A DNA stretch of 64,000 bases, taken from the NCBI GenBank assembly GCA_030068145.1, contig JAPJBO010000875.1, forward strand, positions 31,656-95,655, in the 5' to 3' direction. The number at the start of each line of letters is the position of its first letter. The first letter of the stretch is position 1. Both the position numbers and the translations under genes were made by a program. The stretch is from Diplonema papillatum. Its lineage: Eukaryota > Euglenozoa > Diplonemea > Diplonemida > Diplonemidae. This document shows, in pieces, positions 59,966-64,000 of the stretch. The notes under the pieces were generated by a model. That model was not told the origin of the DNA and did not search any database. It worked only from the letters and a program-made list of their open reading frames with translations.

Positions 59966-61564
59966 TCACGAATAGATTCTGCTCGGAGCGTCAGCTAGGT
60001 TGGTGTCGGTTGGCACCCACTCAACCGACCAGTCCACACCCCGCAGCTCGGACACAATCGCTGCTATGGCCTGCGAGAACACGTACCCTGTCGCCTTCGT
60101 CGTCGTCAGCGCATAATACACCAAAGCGTTATCCGTCTTGAGCAGAACACCGGCGTTTCCTTCCCTTGTCGCCATCCACCTGCGAACGGACCGTAGCGTG
60201 GCCCACGCTTCCAGCACGTGTATCGGTTGCCGCTGCTGCTCCGGCGTCCACTTCCATCCCTTCACTTCGCCCGTCTCTTGCAACACGTAACCCCCTCCGG
60301 TCTTCGATGCGTCCGCCCACACCGTGTCGATCCAGTCGCTCGGTGGTCGAAGAACCGACACCGGCTCATTCGCCAAAACGTGCTGCACCAGTTTCACGAC
60401 ATCCAACCACGCCCGTCTCCACCACACTGTCCGGTGCGTCCATCCCCTCTTCTGAGCGGCGAGCTCTCTCGCCCTGCGTGACACGAACTGCTTCAGCGAC
60501 GGGTAGTCGTACTGCGGTACGTTCAACACCCTCATCGCCCAGAACAACGCTCCGAGCAGCTTCCAGGTCGTCTTCAACGTCTGCGTTGCCGGGTCCGCCT
60601 TGTACACCCGCCAGAACACTGCCAATTTTCCTATGAACCCTCTCACCAGACACACTGTCTTCGCCGCTAAATCGACACGCATGCCCAACACGTCCGTTTG
60701 CTCCGCAGGTTGGTGATCTTCCTCCTTAAACACCGCCCTGCATTCCCCTGCCTTCCGCTTCAGTACCGCAACGGCATTCGTCACCGTCCGCGCATCCGCC
60801 CCGAAAATCAGGAAGTTGTCGATGTAAACCATTCCTGACGCATGCCCAACAAAGGCCTTCATCGCCTGTGTCATGATGACACTCGCTGTCGTTTGCGCCA
60901 CATACACGCTCCACGCCCACCCCATTGCTAGAACGACGAGCTGGAACACTCCCACCACCGTCCTGATGACGAAGTAGTCTTGCAGCTGAGGCGCTGCAAT
61001 CTGGAAAAACCAACTGCGGCCGTCCAACTGCGCAACGTACGCGTTCTCGGCAACCGCCTCTTTCACGTCCTTGACAGCCGGCAGCTTCACCTGCGGCGGC
61101 TCCTGCATCGCTTCGCCATACACCGACGCATCGACGATCAGGCGGTTCTTTCCGTTTGGCTTCGGCACTGTAAATGCCTTGCATACGTGCTTGACCGCGT
61201 TCTCTGTTCGCCGCCTCGCCCTGATGACCCCCATTTCTTCGAGCTGCCGGACCTGTTCTGCTGTCAGCGTCGACTTCGGGCCCGGCAACCTCCTCAACCT
61301 TCGTTCGTCCGTCAACATCTCTTCGAACCCCTCTCTGCCCAAAACCCTTCGCACGTCTGACACCTCCGTCCCCGCCTGCCAGCTCTCCACCTTCGCCATG
61401 TCCACCGTCGCGGCCACAATCTCGTCCATGGGACCATCTGATCCACCGCCCCCCACCTCTCCAGGGTAGGGTGCCAAATCCGTATACGGGTACCCAGAAT
61501 CTGCCACGATCCTGAGCACCATCCTCCACTTCGACCTTCGACCCCGCCTCCTGGCGCTGCGCAT
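59966..61564 (-). CDS. Reverse transcriptase-RNase H polyprotein of the retrotransposon, ~532 aa
   Basis: The frame is open far upstream to 62923, but the part above 61627 lies opposite the recombinase frame. The first ATG after the recombinase stop is 61564. The RT domain shows KAFTVPKPNGKNRLIVDAS, an AQLDGRSWFFQI block, GWAWSVYVAQ and the active-site motif YIDNFLIFG, in which the usual second Asp of YxDD is Asn. The RNase H domain has VWADASKTGGG, LKTDNALVYY and TNLADAPSR with the expected acidic residues. It copies element RNA into DNA and removes the RNA strand. No methyltransferase domain, found in some DIRS elements, is seen. It stops only 41 nt before repeat B1. Confidence 0.88.
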   Translation of the reverse strand: MRSARRRGRRSKWRMVLRIVADSGYPYTDLAPYPGEVGGGGSDGPMDEIVAATVDMAKVESWQAGTEVSDVRRVLGREGFEEMLTDERRLRRLPGPKSTLTAEQVRQLEEMGVIRARRRTENAVKHVCKAFTVPKPNGKNRLIVDASVYGEAMQEPPQVKLPAVKDVKEAVAENAYVAQLDGRSWFFQIAAPQLQDYFVIRTVVGVFQLVVLAMGWAWSVYVAQTTASVIMTQAMKAFVGHASGMVYIDNFLIFGADARTVTNAVAVLKRKAGECRAVFKEEDHQPAEQTDVLGMRVDLAAKTVCLVRGFIGKLAVFWRVYKADPATQTLKTTWKLLGALFWAMRVLNVPQYDYPSLKQFVSRRARELAAQKRGWTHRTVWWRRAWLDVVKLVQHVLANEPVSVLRPPSDWIDTVWADASKTGGGYVLQETGEVKGWKWTPEQQRQPIHVLEAWATLRSVRRWMATREGNAGVLLKTDNALVYYALTTTKATGYVFSQAIAAIVSELRGVDWSVEWVPTDTNLADAPSRIYS

Positions 61565-61626
61565 ACCCGTACCGCTTCTAGACTTTCTAGGCGATCCCGG
61601 GCGCCCGCGCGCCTCGGCGTCTTCCC

Positions 61627-63030
61627 CTACTGCACATCCTGCAGCCGCCGTACGACGTCCTCCACGCCTGCCCCTCTTTCTCGTCGCTCTGCTGCTCGTT
61701 CCAGCCCGAGGTACGTCTCGACGTTCTTGAACTGTCGATGTCCCGTGAGCCGCTGCAGCCTCGCATCGTCCACTCCCATGTCGTCGATCGCATGGGCGTA
61801 CCCCCGCTTGAACGCGTGGGTTGTCACACCCACTTGCTTCAGCCGCGCGAGCAGGGGCTTGTACGCGACGTTGAACACCGGCCCGTCGATGCTCGACCTT
61901 CCGGCGACAAACCTTTCCACGTCCTGCCGAAACACGCCCCTCAAGCACACGTTTCGTCTCGTGGGCCGGTTCTCCGTCTTCGACTCCCTCTGCACCAACG
62001 TCAGCTTGAGCACGTCCGCTTCTCTCTGCACGACCTTCAGATCTTCCAGCCGCGACACGCCCTCCCAGCGAAGCCCCAGCAAGTGCTGAACGCAGCAGAA
62101 CGCCATCTGCTCTGGACTCAGCGCCCTCCGCAACAGTTCCCAGTGCTTCGGTTCCACTGGCACAGCCTGCCTCGTCGGCACATCGGCTCCCAAAGCCGTC
62201 AGCCCCGCTACGTGCGCCTCCAAGACTCCCAGCCGCACGTGCGGCGCCCATCTCTGGAACACCGACCGAAGGCACAGGGCGTAGTCCCTCTGCGTCGAGG
62301 GCCTCACCCCTGCCGATTCTGCCAGATACACCCCGACCCAGTCGTGCAATCCCGCCCCAGGAAACCTCTTCTTCACCCCGACCAGCTTTTCCAACCGTTG
62401 CGCCCACCTGACCATCGTGGTCGCCGCTACTGCGCGCGCCTGCACTGCCTCGAGGTACTCTCGCTGTTGCCTCGTGACGATGCCGTTCCCCTTTGCCCCC
62501 AGGCCAAGCTCCGCCAAAGCCTCCATCAGCCTCCCGTAGGCCCTTTCTCTTGCCTGAATCCCCGCCAATCCCGAATGGCGCCCGTCTAACCTGAGTCTCT
62601 CCGATACCGCCGCGTTCACCCCTGTTGTTTCCCGTACCCCAAAAACCCGCTCGCTGTCCCCTCGCGACCCCGTACCCCTGTACCCCATTCTCCCTCTTTC
62701 CCCGTTGGGAGATCGAAAGCCCCCCGCCGCACCTGCCGGTGCCGCCATTTTCCCCAGTACCCTTTCCATTTTCCTTATCCCCGCCTGAAAAGCTGCAGTT
62801 ACCTGCCCCCGTCCCGAGTTCCTCCCAATTGTCACTTCTTTCCTTTCCCCGTTCCGCCCTGGCGAAAACCCCCCGTCTGGAACCCCGTTCCACCCTGACG
62901 AAACCCCCCCGTCGGGTACCCAATCTTCCCCCCGGTTACCGGCTGCACATACGTGCTCCTGTTCCACTGCCCCGAGCTCTGCGACTTTGTCCCCTTGCTT
63001 CTCGCCCGCTGCCTCTCGGCCTCCTTCCAC
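61627..63030 (-). CDS. Tyrosine recombinase of the retrotransposon, 467 aa
   Basis: Overlaps the gag ORF by about 200 nt in another frame and stops just before the RT ORF. After a Gly/Arg-rich head (to about residue 130) comes a core-binding helical region, then the catalytic domain. The tetrad is visible: Arg321 in LRWEGVSRLEDL, His405 and Arg408 in THAFKRG, His431 in TGHRQF and the nucleophile Tyr440 in VETYLG. It would insert a circular DNA copy by site-specific recombination, so no target duplication is made. The start at ATG 63030 is the first in frame; translation may instead depend on frameshifting or re-initiation from gag. Confidence 0.88.
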   Translation of the reverse strand: MEGGREAAGEKQGDKVAELGAVEQEHVCAAGNRGEDWVPDGGVSSGWNGVPDGGFSPGRNGERKEVTIGRNSGRGQVTAAFQAGIRKMERVLGKMAAPAGAAGGFRSPNGERGRMGYRGTGSRGDSERVFGVRETTGVNAAVSERLRLDGRHSGLAGIQARERAYGRLMEALAELGLGAKGNGIVTRQQREYLEAVQARAVAATTMVRWAQRLEKLVGVKKRFPGAGLHDWVGVYLAESAGVRPSTQRDYALCLRSVFQRWAPHVRLGVLEAHVAGLTALGADVPTRQAVPVEPKHWELLRRALSPEQMAFCCVQHLLGLRWEGVSRLEDLKVVQREADVLKLTLVQRESKTENRPTRRNVCLRGVFRQDVERFVAGRSSIDGPVFNVAYKPLLARLKQVGVTTHAFKRGYAHAIDDMGVDDARLQRLTGHRQFKNVETYLGLERAAERRERGAGVEDVVRRLQDVQ

Positions 63031-63806
63031 GCTTCTGCCAGCGGCCCGGGCAGGTCCTGTTCTTCCAATGCCTTCTCGAACATGCCCGCATGCCCTCCTT
63101 TTACCCCCGTCTCCTCCCCGAACTGGAGCGCCACCAACCGCGCAATCGCCCTGTCCACCACTGCGACCATGTGCACATCTCCAAAGGACCCCCCCACCGG
63201 CCTCTCCGGGTCCGAAAAATAATCGAACCCCGTCTCGAGGTTCGCCAGCTGCCCTTTCGCCTGCTCCCGGGCCCCTGGTCTCGCCCCCGTGCAGAGCACC
63301 CGCTCGAACCGGGTTTCAAAAACCCTGAGCACTTCCATGCGCGTTGGTCCTGGAAAAATCCCCGGCCATCTCGCCCCCTCCCCGAGGTCCGCGAACCCCA
63401 ACGCGCGACTCCTCTGCGGCATCCCGCCTGCCGACAGCCCCGTCACCATACCCATCAAACTGCTGAGCATCTGCTTCATCTCCGCGTTCCCCGCCTCCAT
63501 CATCTGCAGCCGCACATCATGCTCTGCGACTTTCTGCGACGCCTGCCCAAACGTCTGGGCCGTCTTCTCCTCCAGATCCCTTACCGCCTCCTGCGGCTCG
63601 CCTTCCTCCCCGTCTGCCCTTCTCCTCTTCCCTTGCACACTGCCCGGCAGTGCCAGTGGCGACTGCACCGGGGTGCCCGCCCTCGAGCTGCTCGCCGAGG
63701 CGGTCGCTTGTAGCGCCGCCAGCGCCCTCTGCCCGCAGGCCTTCTTGTGGGTGGCCAATCCTTTCGGGTCGAACGAGCCCCCACAGTGCGGGCACTCTTC
63801 CGCCAT
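62832..63806 (-). CDS. Gag-like protein of the retrotransposon, 324 aa
   Basis: Starts at ATG 63806, about 30 nt after repeat A1. The N-terminus has a C2H2-type finger (CPHCGGSFDPKGLATHKKAC), followed by a Ser/Ala linker, a basic stretch (KRRRADGEE), a coiled coil (EEKTAQTFGQASQKVAEHD), a globular helical middle and a Gly-rich repeat tail (GGFRQGGTG twice). No CCHC knuckle. First-ORF position and composition suggest the particle-forming role of Gag. Identity rests on position and layout rather than sequence similarity. Confidence 0.75.
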   Translation of the reverse strand: MAEECPHCGGSFDPKGLATHKKACGQRALAALQATASASSSRAGTPVQSPLALPGSVQGKRRRADGEEGEPQEAVRDLEEKTAQTFGQASQKVAEHDVRLQMMEAGNAEMKQMLSSLMGMVTGLSAGGMPQRSRALGFADLGEGARWPGIFPGPTRMEVLRVFETRFERVLCTGARPGAREQAKGQLANLETGFDYFSDPERPVGGSFGDVHMVAVVDRAIARLVALQFGEETGVKGGHAGMFEKALEEQDLPGPLAEAWKEAERQRARSKGTKSQSSGQWNRSTYVQPVTGGKIGYPTGGFRQGGTGFQTGGFRQGGTGKGKK

Positions 63807-63834
63807 GTTTGCGATCGGGAGGGAGGGGAGTTGC

Positions 63835-63960
63835 TGTGTGCTCCTGCGGTCTTTGTGTTTTTTCGTACTTGACCAACAGGTTCACCCCCCCGCACGCCAA
63901 GTCCGCCCTTCGGTATAAGTTCGTCCAGAACTTCACTCACTTCGTTCACGAAGTTCTTGA

Positions 63961-63963
<3 letters not shown>
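63835..63963 (-). repeat. Split direct repeat A1 (5' end of the element)
   Basis: Upstream copy of A2. It begins the element on the coding strand and probably contains the promoter, though no motif could be assigned. Confidence 0.88.
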
Positions 63964-63996
<33 letters not shown>

Positions 63997-64000
63997 CTCT
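63964..64000 (+). repeat. (CT)n tract flanking the retrotransposon, right
   Basis: Continues the left tract (59166-59349) and runs off the window. The retrotransposon therefore split one CT microsatellite. Confidence 0.9.

Larger units (their letters stand above)
59350..63963 (-). mobile_element. Tyrosine-recombinase retrotransposon with split direct repeats (PAT/Ngaro format)
   Basis: Read on the coding (minus) strand, the order is: A1 (63963-63835), gag, tyrosine recombinase, RT-RNase H, then B1 (59924-59702), A2 (59701-59574) and B2 (59573-59350). A1 equals A2 and B1 equals B2, nearly identical. That A1-ORFs-B1-A2-B2 layout is the split-direct-repeat architecture of PAT- and Ngaro-type elements, which integrate with a tyrosine recombinase instead of an integrase. 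All three ORFs are intact, so it looks young and possibly active. It lies in a (CT)n tract with no visible target duplication, as expected for this class. The recombinase precedes the RT, whereas Ngaro elements have it last. Confidence 0.9.

Noticed and set aside
61627..62923. N-terminal 450 codons of the 985-aa retrotransposon frame
   Set aside because: This part lies over the tyrosine recombinase in another frame and is Arg/Gly-rich without motifs. RT similarity begins only after the recombinase stop.

Overview
The window is nuclear DNA from a eukaryote, most likely a single-celled alga or other protist with a repeat-rich genome. Coding exons are GC-rich at third codon positions. They are separated by GT-AG introns with unusually uniform donors (GTATGC, GTGTGT, GTACGC) and acceptors (ACACAG, AACAG). 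Several introns are 2 to 8 kb long and are filled by transposons. The species cannot be named from the sequence. A divergent LSU rRNA fragment, an MLO-family gene and a split-direct-repeat tyrosine-recombinase retrotransposon would fit algal or alveolate lineages.

Layout. 526-690: a fragment of the 5' end of LSU rRNA. 791-5326: an intronless gene for a 1511-residue IQ-motif protein. 6864-20957: a coiled-coil protein gene of nine or ten exons whose introns carry a pogo-like DNA transposon (10373-12681) and two 1.3-kb elements in inverted orientation (15224-19053). 23566-25107: an intronless MFSD5-type major facilitator, followed by two truncated tandem copies of its 3' end. 27926-42320: a seven-exon MLO-like seven-helix membrane protein ending in a His/Gly-rich stretch and a B-box zinc finger. 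Its 8.4-kb first intron holds a broken ubiquitin-specific-protease-like gene that is itself split by a Mutator-like element with a 9-bp target duplication. 42321-48490: a gene desert of tandem and dispersed repeats, with a deleted DNA transposon at 46824-47934. 48491-50634: internal exons of an unrecognised protein, possibly continuing into a terminal exon at 53059-53865 that has been tandemly copied three more times. 54801-59349: microsatellites, a MITE and one weak ORF. 59350-63963: a complete-looking retrotransposon with gag, tyrosine recombinase and RT-RNase H, in PAT/Ngaro split-direct-repeat format, sitting in a (CT)n tract.

The host genes do not form an obvious pathway. Four look real: the IQ protein (calmodulin-type binding), the coiled-coil protein, the putative molybdate transporter and the MLO-like protein. 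MLO proteins of plants bind calmodulin, so calcium signalling is a loose common theme, but that link is inference only. The most unusual observations are the MLO/His-rich/B-box architecture, the gag-YR-RT gene order of the split-direct-repeat retroelement, the nested insertion into the protease-like gene, and several repeat families that lie close to splice acceptors.
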